Assembly (NCBI GenBank): GCA_024213275.1
Contig: JANAVG010000013.1
Span: 62,001 to 126,000 of the forward strand
Direction of reading: 5' to 3'
Origin: Rossellomorea sp. BNER
GTDB lineage: Bacteria; Bacillota; Bacilli; Bacillales; Bacillaceae_B
Length of the DNA stretch: 64,000 nt
The position numbers and the translations under genes are program-made. Below the pieces are notes generated by a model, which saw only the letters and a program-made list of their open reading frames with translations, was not told the DNA's origin and ran no database searches. The first letter of the stretch is position 1; each line of letters starts with the position of its first letter. Shown here in pieces: positions 54,313-62,387 of the stretch.

Positions 54313-55254
54313 ATGCCAGCAGTATTAGCAACTACTAGCAACATGGAGCGTAGTGAATGGTTAGAAATGCGTAGAAAAGGAATTGGGGGTTCAGATGCCT
54401 CAATCATTCTAGGATTAAATAAATACAAAACCCCATTTGAATTATGGCTTGAGAAAACAGGGCAAGTTTTAGTTGAAAATTCATCTAATGAGGCTGCCTA
54501 TTTTGGAAATTTATTCGAGGATATGGTGGCCAAAGAGTTTGAAGTTCGAATGGGCAAGAAAGTCCGAAAGAGAAACGCTATTCTACAACACCCTGAACAT
54601 GAATTTATCATTGCCAATATTGACCGGAAGGTGGTAGGGGAGGAAGCCTTACTTGAATGTAAGACAGCCAATCAATTTCTTGCTAAAGAGTGGGAGAGTG
54701 AAGAGATTCCTGAATCCTACCTGGTTCAAGTACAACATTATCTTGGAATCTTAGGCTATCCCAAAGCGTATATCGCGGTGTTAATTGGCGGGAATAAGTT
54801 TGTATGTAAAGAAATTGAACGTGATAAAGAACTGATCAAAATTATCTTTGAAGCTGAGAAACACTTCTGGGACTATCATGTTATTCAAGGAAATCCACCA
54901 GCATTAGATGGCTCAAGTGCAGCAGAAAAATATTTGAAAGAAAAGTACTCGGAAGCTGAAAAAGGGAAGACCATTGAGCTGAGGAGCGTAAATAAAGAGA
55001 AGATTAGTGAGTACTTTGATTTGAAGAAAACGATAAGTGACTTAGAAAAACAGAAGAAAAAGATCCAACATGATCTACAACATGAATTAAAAGAAGCTGA
55101 ATTGGGGTTTTGTTCTAACTATGAGGTTGCTTGGAAACCGATTGAATCGAATAGAGTAGATAGCAAACTCCTAAAAGAGAAGTTTCCTAACATCTATAAA
55201 GAAGTCATTAAAAAGAGTGCTTATAGACGATTTGATATTAAGGAGGCTAAATAA
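54313..55254 (+). CDS. YqaJ-type phage recombination nuclease
   Basis: The 313-residue protein has the YqaJ exonuclease fold: NMERSEWLEMRRKGIGGSDA near the start, and catalytic E-x-K-type residues in EEALLECKTANQF after the upstream Asp in IANIDRKV. It is expected to resect double-stranded DNA ends for RecT. ATG at 54313 follows AGGAGGGA. A longer frame from 54166 overlaps the previous gene. Its stop overlaps the recT start. Confidence 0.92.
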   Translation: MPAVLATTSNMERSEWLEMRRKGIGGSDASIILGLNKYKTPFELWLEKTGQVLVENSSNEAAYFGNLFEDMVAKEFEVRMGKKVRKRNAILQHPEHEFIIANIDRKVVGEEALLECKTANQFLAKEWESEEIPESYLVQVQHYLGILGYPKAYIAVLIGGNKFVCKEIERDKELIKIIFEAEKHFWDYHVIQGNPPALDGSSAAEKYLKEKYSEAEKGKTIELRSVNKEKISEYFDLKKTISDLEKQKKKIQHDLQHELKEAELGFCSNYEVAWKPIESNRVDSKLLKEKFPNIYKEVIKKSAYRRFDIKEAK

Positions 55255-56081
55255 TGGCCACCAATCAATCTCTTAAGAATCAATTAGCAAACAAGAATGG
55301 ACAAGCTCCTTCTACTCAAGGGACAACGATAAAGAGCTTGCTATCAACACCAGCTGTATTAAAACGCTTTGAAGAAGTATTAGGTAAGAGAGCTACTCAA
55401 TTCACGGCTTCTATTCTTAGCTTGTATAACAATGAAAAGATGTTGCAGAAATCAGATCCTATGACCGTTATAAGCGCCTCGATGATTGCAGCGACTTTAG
55501 ATTTACCGATTGATAAGAACTTAGGATATGCCTGGATTGTTCCTTATAAAGGAGTTGCTCAATTTCAACTCGGATATAAAGGATATATTCAGCTGGCTTT
55601 AAGATCGGGGCAATATCGCTTTATAAACGTAACACCGATTCATGAAGGGGAATTAATCAAATGGAATCCTCTTACTGAAGAGATAGAGATTGATTTTGAA
55701 AAAAGGGAATCCGAGGCAGTTATTGGGTATGCTGCGTACTTCGAATTATTGAATGGCTTTCGTAAGACTATCTACTGGAAAAGAGAACAAGTAGAGAAGC
55801 ATCGTAAGAAATTTAGCAAGTCTGATTTTGGATGGAAGAATGACTGGGACGCAATGGCCATGAAAACGGTTCTGAAATCACTGTTATCGAAGTGGGGCAT
55901 CTTATCTGTAGAAATGCAGAAAGCCGTTGTCGAAGATGAAAACGATCAGGAAAGAAAAGATATTACAGAAATAGAGAATGATAACATCATTGACTATGAA
56001 TCTCCAGCAGAGCAGGAAGCAGCTGAAACAAAACCAGATGAAAATTCAGCACAACATGCATTGGATATGGATTTTAAATGA
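55254..56081 (+). CDS. recT: RecT family single-strand annealing protein
   Basis: The 275-residue protein has the RecT pattern: ISASMIAATLDLPIDKNLGY, VAQFQLGYKGYIQLALRSGQ and MAMKTVLKSLLSKWG. The C-terminus is acidic. It pairs with the YqaJ nuclease for homologous recombination of phage DNA. TAATGG overlap shows coupling to the upstream gene. Confidence 0.95.
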   Translation: MATNQSLKNQLANKNGQAPSTQGTTIKSLLSTPAVLKRFEEVLGKRATQFTASILSLYNNEKMLQKSDPMTVISASMIAATLDLPIDKNLGYAWIVPYKGVAQFQLGYKGYIQLALRSGQYRFINVTPIHEGELIKWNPLTEEIEIDFEKRESEAVIGYAAYFELLNGFRKTIYWKREQVEKHRKKFSKSDFGWKNDWDAMAMKTVLKSLLSKWGILSVEMQKAVVEDENDQERKDITEIENDNIIDYESPAEQEAAETKPDENSAQHALDMDFK

Positions 56082-56099
56082 TAGAGAAGGTAGTACCTT

Positions 56100-56261
56100 A
56101 TCGAGTTCTTCTTCCGGCTTGGATGGAAGAAGGCTCGTAATAAAGAAGAAGCCAAACAAATGGTTCTGGATTATATGGAGCATTATCCTAATTACATTAT
56201 TGAATCAGTCAAAAACGGATATGCAATTTGCAGGAGAAAAGAAGGGAGAAATGAAGAATGA
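56100..56261 (+). CDS. Small phage protein with a non-standard start
   Basis: The frame reads IEFFFRLGWKKARNKEEAKQ, then a helical stretch ending VKNGYAICRRKEGRNEE. It has no ATG, GTG or TTG near its beginning. GAGAAGG lies 10-11 nt before the ATC codon at 56100, and an in-frame TAG at 56091 limits it. Either ATC (or CTT before it) starts translation or the start was lost by mutation. It overlaps the AbrB-like gene by 4 bp, which supports a real gene. Confidence 0.5.
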   Translation: MEFFFRLGWKKARNKEEAKQMVLDYMEHYPNYIIESVKNGYAICRRKEGRNEE

Positions 56262-56521
56262 AAGCAACGGGCGTTGTAAGAAAAATTGATAATTTAGGTA
56301 GAGTCGTTATTCCAAAGGAGGTACGTGTTACTCAGGGATTATCAACGGGCTCACCAGTTGAGTTTTATGTAGATAGTACTGGCATTATTATTAAGCCTTA
56401 TCAGACGGACTTAGATAAGAGGAATGCACTTACTTGGCTTGATAATGCATTAAGTGATGCTGTGAATGAAGAGGACATAAACGCTATCCAATCAGCCATG
56501 TCATATATCAAAAAAGCATAA
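56258..56521 (+). CDS. AbrB-family transition-state regulator-like protein
   Basis: The 87-residue protein has the AbrB N-terminal DNA-binding swapped-hairpin domain (TGVVRKIDNLGRVVIPKEVR). A short helical C-terminus replaces AbrB's own. It probably regulates phage or host genes. It lies between RecT and the replication gene, a usual place in Bacillus prophages. Confidence 0.9.
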   Translation: MKATGVVRKIDNLGRVVIPKEVRVTQGLSTGSPVEFYVDSTGIIIKPYQTDLDKRNALTWLDNALSDAVNEEDINAIQSAMSYIKKA

Positions 56522-56533
56522 GTAGGTGATGTT

Positions 56534-57382
56534 TTGAATTATCTCAGGGAACTTAAAGCTTTTAAGGATTGGTTGCTACTGAATGATCTTAATACCAGCG
56601 CAATTGCGTTATGGCACACCTTGATGGCCATAAACAATATGGCTGGCTGGAAAGAACGATTCAATGCACCCAACTCCACAGTAGAGAAATTAACTGGCCT
56701 TTCAAAGCAAGGGCTGGTTAATGCTCGAATAAAGCTAATTGAGAACCAACTTATTGAATATGAAAAAGGGAAAAAAGGAAAGGCTCCTATTTATAAAATT
56801 ATGTCATTGGTCAACTCAGTTGACCAATCTTTATACCAATCTGATGACCAATCGCTATACCAAAACGTATACCAATCCGATGACCAACACTTGACCATAC
56901 CTAAACAGAAACTAAACAAGACAGAAACAAAGAAAGAGGATGATGAAGCAGGTGTGAAAACCAATCCATTTCAATTTTTCGAACAAGAGGGTTTTGGGGT
57001 CCTTGGTGGATACATACCTCAAAAGATTACTTCATGGTGTGAAGATCTTTCAGAGGAACTTGTTTTAGAGGCTATGAAAATCTCGGTAGAACGCGGGAAG
57101 AAGTTTTGGAGTTATGTTGAGAGTATCTTGAAAGACTGGGCCCAAAAAGGAGTCCAGTCTATTGACCAAGCATTTGCTGATCAACAACGATTTAAAGAAG
57201 AGAAAACTAAAAGGTTCTTCAGTTCTAGGTCAAGGCAAGGTAAACCGTTGCGTTACGAGAAACTGCCGGATTGGTTTAAAGAGAATAATTACAAGCCGGA
57301 GCCAGTGGAAGATGAAACTTATGATTTTGAAGCTGAGAAGGCTAAGCTGCAGGCAGAATTATTAGAGTTTAAGAGAGGCTAG
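56534..57382 (+). CDS. Phage replication protein with DnaD domain
   Basis: The 282-residue protein has an N-terminal winged-helix part (LTGLSKQGLVNARIKLIENQ), a repetitive Gln/Tyr/Asp linker (about 95-118) and a C-terminal DnaD domain (ITSWCEDLSEELVLEAMKIS, FWSYVESILKDW). It should open the phage origin and load helicase. The linker is encoded by an iteron array, so the origin is probably inside this gene. TTG start follows AGGTGATG. No DnaC/DnaI-type loader gene is visible next to it. Confidence 0.88.
   Translation: MNYLRELKAFKDWLLLNDLNTSAIALWHTLMAINNMAGWKERFNAPNSTVEKLTGLSKQGLVNARIKLIENQLIEYEKGKKGKAPIYKIMSLVNSVDQSLYQSDDQSLYQNVYQSDDQHLTIPKQKLNKTETKKEDDEAGVKTNPFQFFEQEGFGVLGGYIPQKITSWCEDLSEELVLEAMKISVERGKKFWSYVESILKDWAQKGVQSIDQAFADQQRFKEEKTKRFFSSRSRQGKPLRYEKLPDWFKENNYKPEPVEDETYDFEAEKAKLQAELLEFKRG
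56806..56902 (+). other. Putative phage replication origin (palindrome and iterons)
   Basis: A perfect inverted repeat ATTGGTCAAC-TCA-GTTGACCAAT (56806-56828) is followed by alternating TGACCAA and TACCAA units at 13-17 bp steps up to 56902. The region lies inside the initiator gene, as with lambda O. Confidence 0.75.
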
Positions 57383-57577
57383 ATGAAAGGAATAGGGAGT
57401 ATGGGATTGCTGTTTGAAACTGTTAAACATAGGCATGAAACTAAGAGGAAGTTAATACTTGGTGAATTGCTTCGTAAAGGAATTACGAGGTCCAAAAGTG
57501 GACAAGATCTCTCTGAACTTAGTTATTACGAACTGCAGGATGAGGAAGCTTTGCACCATGTAAAGTTAAAGGAGTGA
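57383..57577 (+). CDS. Small basic phage protein
   Basis: The 64-residue (or 58-residue if ATG 57401 is used) protein has LFETVKHRHETKRKLILGEL and LRKGITRSKSGQDLSELSYY. The pattern recalls Fur-regulated basic-protein-like small proteins. It starts right after the replication gene. Function is unknown. Confidence 0.65.
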   Translation: MKGIGSMGLLFETVKHRHETKRKLILGELLRKGITRSKSGQDLSELSYYELQDEEALHHVKLKE

Positions 57578-57583
57578 TCGACT

Positions 57584-57745
57584 CTGAACCACATTATTAT
57601 TGCTGACGATCGAGCTGAATGGATGAAAAAGGAAGATAGAGTGATGGTGTGTATTTCACGCTGTTCACTCTATCGAAAATGTACTACCCGAATAGGGTAT
57701 GACTGTAAAAAGTTTGGAGGTTCTAAGATTCCAAAGATTAAGTGA
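57584..57745 (+). CDS. Small cysteine-containing phage protein with probable CTG start
   Basis: The frame encodes NHIIIADDRAEWMKKEDRVM, then four cysteines (CISRCSLYRKCTTRIGYDC). It ends GGSKIPKIK, 53 residues in all. AAAGGAGTGAT lies 8 nt before CTG 57584, with no better start, so a CTG initiation is inferred. The cysteines may bind metal. It overlaps the convergent Sda-like gene by 8 bp. Confidence 0.6.
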   Translation: MNHIIIADDRAEWMKKEDRVMVCISRCSLYRKCTTRIGYDCKKFGGSKIPKIK

Positions 57746-57899
57746 GTAAATTAGGACCTGAAGACTTGCTATCTTCTAATCCCTTAAGTTCAATTTGTTT
57801 TTCTAATAATCTTATAAAATCTAGTGAAGTTCCAACACTATTTGCTTTCGTTAATATAGTTTGAAGCTCATCTTTTGTTAAAGAACCAATAGAACTCAA
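57738..57899 (-). CDS. Sda-like sporulation checkpoint protein
   Basis: The 53-residue protein reads SSIGSLTKDELQTILTKANS, then SLDFIRLLEKQIELKGLE. Sda, the inhibitor of the sporulation kinase KinA, shows the same spacing (LSDELL..S...A....DFI.LIE.EI). TTG 57899 follows AGAGGGG by 7 nt, and ATG 57917 is an alternative without a ribosome binding site. It is the only minus-strand gene in the early region and has an 18-bp palindrome upstream. A role in delaying host sporulation is inferred. Confidence 0.65.
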   Translation of the reverse strand: MSSIGSLTKDELQTILTKANSVGTSLDFIRLLEKQIELKGLEDSKSSGPNLLT

Positions 57900-57938
57900 T
57901 AATATCCCCTCTTTCATTTTATAACAAAAATGTATTCT

Positions 57939-57956
57939 TTTAGAATATATTCTAAA
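57939..57956. promoter_or_regulatory. Perfect 18-bp palindrome upstream of the Sda-like gene
   Basis: TTTAGAATATATTCTAAA reads the same on both strands and lies ~40 bp before the Sda-like start. It is a candidate operator for a dimeric regulator. Confidence 0.6.
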
Positions 57957-58053
57957 TTTTTTGTAATGGAATGGGGGTCGTAAAAGGAAAATATTCTTTT
58001 ATTAAGATAAGTTATATGTTTTGTTTTAGACAATCATCTGAAATAGAAAAAAG

Positions 58054-58106
58054 CCAGGATCTCTCCTGACTCAGCCAACTTAATTATACCATAGGAGGGA
58101 TCCTGG
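58054..58106 (+). promoter_or_regulatory. Hairpin sequestering the RBS of the XtrA-like gene
   Basis: CCAGGATCTCTCCT (58054-58067) pairs with AGGAGGGATCCTGG (58093-58106) with one mismatch, around a 25-nt loop. The right arm contains the whole ribosome binding site and the first base of the GTG start. Translation should be blocked while the stem is closed. Confidence 0.7.
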
Positions 58107-58306
58107 TGAGGTTATCAGACTTAGAAATTAATCCTAGTACTATGAGACTAGAAGTTGATATAATGGAACAAAAAGGTAGTTTTGCCATAGTGGTGTGTGA
58201 TGGGAAGGCTAAGTTAACTGAGCTGCCTCCTTTTGGAGAGACAAATATCGTTACACATCAAGGGAAAGTTAAGCGGATCAGGTGGAATGAGGGGGAAGAG
58301 TTTTGA
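58106..58306 (+). CDS. XtrA/YqaO-like phage protein
   Basis: The 66-residue protein has IMEQKGSFAIVVCDGKAKLT, then GETNIVTHQGKVKRIRWNEG, which follows the XtrA (PBSX)/YqaO (skin) pattern. Function is unknown. GTG start lies in the right arm of a hairpin. Its stop overlaps the next start. Confidence 0.75.
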   Translation: MRLSDLEINPSTMRLEVDIMEQKGSFAIVVCDGKAKLTELPPFGETNIVTHQGKVKRIRWNEGEEF

Positions 58307-58848
58307 AAGTGTCTGAAATAGTTACAATTTTAATTACGCTATTCGGGATGGTGGGTACTGTTGGGGCTTCAATAGCTGCTTGGAGAACAGTTATTGTTTC
58401 AAGTAAGAGGGATCGTGAAAGTAATAATGAAAAACAATACTCCGTTCAACCATGGTTTCACGTAACTAGGATGTCTAGAATGGGGGAGGGCGCTCCGATA
58501 CAATTAATAGTATTAAATGATGCTTCACCTTCCGTTAAGATAGAAAAAGTAGAATTAGAAATGCCAGACCAATATGAAAACATAAATTTGGATTTTAAGT
58601 ATCTTAAAAAAGATGATACTTTTGTTGAAACAGGAAAATGTTTTGCTTTTTTAATCGAAAATAATAATGAGTATTTTGGAAGAAAAGGTATATTAAATAT
58701 TTATTATACCAACCTTTATAACAAGAGTATGAAAGCTTCTTCACCGGAATTTAATTTTGTTAGAAAAGAAAATCAATATACTTTGCTAGAGATTGAAAAT
58801 AATAAATTTTTATACGTTCCTTTTTCAAATATAGTAATTGAACAATAG
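58303..58848 (+). CDS. Hypothetical membrane-anchored protein
   Basis: The 181-residue protein has an N-terminal membrane segment (about 4-24), a short basic stretch and a beta-rich cytoplasmic or external domain. No family recognised. The TTG start overlaps the XtrA-like stop (TTGA). Its stop codon lies within the first copy of the duplicated terminator. Accessory gene. Confidence 0.65.
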   Translation: MKVSEIVTILITLFGMVGTVGASIAAWRTVIVSSKRDRESNNEKQYSVQPWFHVTRMSRMGEGAPIQLIVLNDASPSVKIEKVELEMPDQYENINLDFKYLKKDDTFVETGKCFAFLIENNNEYFGRKGILNIYYTNLYNKSMKASSPEFNFVRKENQYTLLEIENNKFLYVPFSNIVIEQ

Positions 58849-58919
58849 TTCTACCAGCCAACTGGAGGACACTAATCTTTACACAGGATAACTGTGTTTT
58901 GATAGGTGTCTATTTTTCT
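58848..58919 (+). terminator. Duplicated phage terminator, copy 1
   Basis: GTTCTACCAGCCAACTGG, GGACACTAATC and an inner ACACAG...CTGTGT hairpin are followed by GATAGGTGTC and a T run. It matches copy 2 at 62294-62365 at nearly every position, 3.4 kb away. The two copies flank the three-gene DUF cassette. Confidence 0.85.
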
Positions 58920-58988
58920 TTTTAATAGTTCCTTTTCACTATTAATTGATATAATGGTATAAATAGGATTAAAAGGAAGGAATTAATA

Positions 58989-59984
58989 TTGAGAAACCTA
59001 ATCAAGTATTACCAATATGACAGAAAAGAGATTCACGATATCTTCTCACCCCATTCAACTTTTCAACCATCCAGAGGAACTTGGGGCTTACAAGGAATAG
59101 TTAGAGTTCCAGATAGACTTAAAGATTATGTTTTTATGGTTACTTTTACACAAAGTGCAGTTGAGTACCAGTTTGATGAAAGTGTTACTGATTCGGGTGT
59201 CCTAACTTGGCAATCTCAGCCTAAACAATCTTTGAATGAAAGTCGTATATTAGACTTCATTTCACACGATCACATCAGGAGTAACATTTATTTATTTTTA
59301 AGAACAAATAAGAAATCACCATATACCTATCTAGGGAAATTAGCATATTTAAGTCACGATCCCACTAGAGAGAAACCTGTACATTTTAAATGGCAAATAC
59401 TAGATTGGAAGATTAAAGAAGATCAATTAAATTCTATGGGACTAGAGCTTGTTTCCACTGAGGTAGAAAAGGTTCCTTCATCGGAACTTATTTTGAATAC
59501 TTCTCCTGATCCAACAGAGTCTAACTCAAAAATTGAACATGATTTTAGAGGACGAAAAATTGATTTTGCTGAGAATGATGAACGGAATAGGGAGTTAGGG
59601 TTATCTGGAGAGTTACTTGTACTTGATAAGGAGAAAGAATACTTAACTAATAATGGGAGGGCTGATTTTGCAGAAAAAGTGGTTCATGTATCTCAAGTGA
59701 TTGGTGATGGTACTGGATATGATATCCTCTCTTATAGTCTGGAAGGTGAAGAAAAATACATAGAAGTTAAGACTACAAGAGGTGGAATAGGTACTCCTTT
59801 TTATATTTCTTCTTCTGAATACCACTTTGCTTTGGATTGTACTAATTATGCTTTGTATAGGTTATACAATTTTAATATGAGTAAAAACTATGCAGAATAC
59901 TTTATCCTTAAATCTAAAGAGTTAACGGAGCTTTATAAAGAACCTATAAATTATAGGGTATTTCCTAGAAGAAGGACTGACTGA
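58989..59984 (+). CDS. DUF3427-DUF3883 protein, PD-(D/E)XK nuclease-like
   Basis: Residues ~25-145 resemble DUF3427 (FSPHSTFQPSRGTWGLQGIV, YTYLGKLAYLSHD). Residues ~195-330 resemble DUF3883, a PD-(D/E)XK fold: GLSGE near 203, GYDILSY near 243 and YIEVKTTRG near 257 give the E-D-ExK residues. DUF3883 occurs in restriction and other defence proteins. TTG start follows AAAGGAAGG. A -10 hexamer TATAAT at 58950-58955 suggests an own promoter. First gene of the three-gene cassette. Confidence 0.78.
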   Translation: MRNLIKYYQYDRKEIHDIFSPHSTFQPSRGTWGLQGIVRVPDRLKDYVFMVTFTQSAVEYQFDESVTDSGVLTWQSQPKQSLNESRILDFISHDHIRSNIYLFLRTNKKSPYTYLGKLAYLSHDPTREKPVHFKWQILDWKIKEDQLNSMGLELVSTEVEKVPSSELILNTSPDPTESNSKIEHDFRGRKIDFAENDERNRELGLSGELLVLDKEKEYLTNNGRADFAEKVVHVSQVIGDGTGYDILSYSLEGEEKYIEVKTTRGGIGTPFYISSSEYHFALDCTNYALYRLYNFNMSKNYAEYFILKSKELTELYKEPINYRVFPRRRTD

Positions 59985-60012
59985 TTTTTCTTTTTAATTT
60001 ATAGGGGGAGTT

Positions 60013-60534
60013 ATGATGAAGTTAAAGAGAGAGACCGGGAAGATACGTTCATCTGCGATATTCGATAGGTCAAAAAAGGGTTTCCCTTACCGATATATAT
60101 TAAGAAAGGTATGGAATAAAAACCTTCCAAAAGCTACCTTGATTATGTTAAATCCTAGTATTGCTGATGAAATTAAAAATGATCACACAATTAATAGAGT
60201 TATAAATTTTTTAATAAAAGAAGGGTATGGAAAACTTGATGTGCTTAATATTTTTGCCTATATAAATACGGATTCTGAGAATTTAAAGGCAAGACCAGAG
60301 TTCGTTGGCCCATTAAATGATAGGTTTATCAAGAAATTCACAAACAAGTCTAGCATAGTTTTGATTGGCTGGGGAAGTGACAAAAATTATTTTAATCGTA
60401 AAAGAGAAGTCCTACACATACTTAAAGATAAAAAATTAGAATGCTTTAATGATCTATCATCTAGAAATAAACCTATCCATCCATCAGTGCTTGCTAAAGA
60501 GTTTTGGCTTGAAGAATATATTCCTAACTTTTAA
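60013..60534 (+). CDS. DUF1643 protein
   Basis: The 173-residue protein shows the DUF1643 pattern: TLIMLNPSIADEIKNDHTIN, LDVLNIFAYINTD, VLIGWGSD, LSSRNKPIHPSVL. Function is unknown. GGGGGAG precedes the ATG (60013 or 60016). It follows the DUF3883 gene by 28 bp and precedes the DUF262 gene by 30 bp, so the three form one operon. Confidence 0.85.
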   Translation: MMKLKRETGKIRSSAIFDRSKKGFPYRYILRKVWNKNLPKATLIMLNPSIADEIKNDHTINRVINFLIKEGYGKLDVLNIFAYINTDSENLKARPEFVGPLNDRFIKKFTNKSSIVLIGWGSDKNYFNRKREVLHILKDKKLECFNDLSSRNKPIHPSVLAKEFWLEEYIPNF

Positions 60535-60564
60535 TAAGACTTCGTGAAGATGAGGAGATTTATT

Positions 60565-62265
60565 ATGAATATAGAGTCATACATTAAAACAGTAAATGAT
60601 ATTCTTAGTGAAAATAATACATATCATGTAACTAGATTTCAAAGAGAATATGCATGGGAAAAAGATGATTTGCAAGAATTTTGGAATGACATTAATTCTG
60701 CAATAAACAAAGTAGAAACTGAGTTTTTTACATCAGATTATTTCATAGGTTCAGCAGTAATGATAAATCAAGAAAAAAGCCCGAGATTTGATATTGTAGA
60801 TGGACAGCAAAGGCTAACAACCATCTCAATTTTAATATCAGTAATAATAGAGGCATTTAAAGAGTTTAATGAAGATGAGGCTAAAGCAATCTATAATAAG
60901 TTAATAGTAGGTACTGATCCGACTGGACAGAAGACCTTTAAAGTTATTAACGAAAATGCAAAGGAATATTTAAATACACGAATATTGTTCTATGATAAGG
61001 TTGAGAGTGAGGTAAACAATAACGAGGAAAGAAGATTATTGTTCGCCTACGAATTTTTCAGAAAAGAATTGATTAAAAAGAAAAGGGAATATAAAGAAGA
61101 TTTTCAAAGTTATTTAAATATCCTAATTAATCAAATTGAACGATTGAAAACCATTTTTATTACTGTTGATAAGGAAGATGAAGCTTACATTATTTTTGAA
61201 ATTCTAAACAGTAAGGGACATGATTTAGAGAATATAGATTTGATAAAAAATTTAATTTTTAAATTGTTTGATCAAGAGTTTCCGATAGATCGGGCAAATA
61301 CGAATTGGAAAAAGATTAAAGACGAGCTTATGAAAAGAGATCGTAAATTAGACATTGATACTTATTTTAGGACATATTGGTTATCCAGGAACGGATATAT
61401 ATCAAAGACTAAGCTCTATAACTCTGTTAAAGATCAAATAGTAAATGAAACTCAAGCAAAAAATCTACTTGAAGACCTTTTAGAGAAAGTGGATTTATAC
61501 CAAAAAATATGTAATCCACAAGAAAATGATTGGACAGAAACACGGAAAAGAATAATATATGATTGTGCAAAAGCTTTGAACTTATTTGCAGTTAATACCC
61601 CAAGGCCATTTATTCTTGCACTACTAAATAGGCATCAAGCTGAAAATAGAATTGTGAAGATAAAAGAAATAGAAGATGTTTTATCAGTAATTGAAAATTT
61701 TCATTTTATATTTACAGCTGTATCTTCGCAAAGAGCATCAGGTTTAGATAGAATGTATGCCAAGTATGCCAAAGAGATCGCAGAAAGTGATACGATTCAA
61801 AAAACTAGAGAAATAATACTCGATTTTAAATCAACTCTAGAGTCCAAGCTTCCTTCAAAAGAGGAGTTTACTAAAGGTTTTAGAAAGCTATATTTCACAA
61901 ATGATCAAACAAAAGATAAAAAGCTGATTCAGTATATATTTAAGAAATGGGAGGGGCATTTAAGAAGAACACAAGAGTTAACTACCTATCACTTCACTTT
62001 AGAACATATTTATCCTCAAACACCGCCAAGAGAGTTTGTTGGGTATATAGGTAATCTATTACCCCTAGATGGTGACATAAATAACAAAATTGATAAAAAG
62101 CCATTTCCAAGAAAAATAGAACTAATGGAGCCGTCAGAATTAGAAGTAGTAAAGGTATTCATTGAGAAGTACGAGGGTAAAGTTGAATGGGAAGAGGATG
62201 ATATTAAACAACGTACAAAGGAAATTGCAGTTCTTGCCTACGATGAAATATGGAGTTTAGGTTAA
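60565..62265 (+). CDS. DUF262-DUF1524 protein (GmrSD-type)
   Basis: The 566-residue protein opens with DUF262, a ParB-like NTPase domain: FQREYAW at 25-31 and FDIVDGQQRLTTISIL with DGQQR at 79-83. It ends with a DUF1524-type nuclease region: LEHIYPQTP near 479 and IGNLLPLDG. This is the architecture of GmrSD, a type IV restriction system that cuts modified phage DNA. ATG at 60565 follows GAGGAGA. It is the last gene of the cassette, before terminator copy 2. Confidence 0.85.
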   Translation: MNIESYIKTVNDILSENNTYHVTRFQREYAWEKDDLQEFWNDINSAINKVETEFFTSDYFIGSAVMINQEKSPRFDIVDGQQRLTTISILISVIIEAFKEFNEDEAKAIYNKLIVGTDPTGQKTFKVINENAKEYLNTRILFYDKVESEVNNNEERRLLFAYEFFRKELIKKKREYKEDFQSYLNILINQIERLKTIFITVDKEDEAYIIFEILNSKGHDLENIDLIKNLIFKLFDQEFPIDRANTNWKKIKDELMKRDRKLDIDTYFRTYWLSRNGYISKTKLYNSVKDQIVNETQAKNLLEDLLEKVDLYQKICNPQENDWTETRKRIIYDCAKALNLFAVNTPRPFILALLNRHQAENRIVKIKEIEDVLSVIENFHFIFTAVSSQRASGLDRMYAKYAKEIAESDTIQKTREIILDFKSTLESKLPSKEEFTKGFRKLYFTNDQTKDKKLIQYIFKKWEGHLRRTQELTTYHFTLEHIYPQTPPREFVGYIGNLLPLDGDINNKIDKKPFPRKIELMEPSELEVVKVFIEKYEGKVEWEEDDIKQRTKEIAVLAYDEIWSLG

Positions 62266-62293
62266 TTCAATACCTTAATAATTAATTACTTTT

Positions 62294-62365
62294 GTTCTAC
62301 CAGCCAACTGGAGGACACTAATCCTTACACAGATTTCTGTGTTTTGATTGGTGTTCTTTTTTTAT
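62294..62365 (+). terminator. Duplicated phage terminator, copy 2
   Basis: GTTCTACCAGCCAACTGG, GGACACTAATC, inner ACACAG/CTGTGT, GATTGGTGTTC and a seven-T run. The outer arms GGACACTAATC and GATTGGTGTTC pair throughout (with G-T pairs). Confidence 0.85.
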
Positions 62366-62387
62366 TTTTACTAAAAGGAGAATTCTA

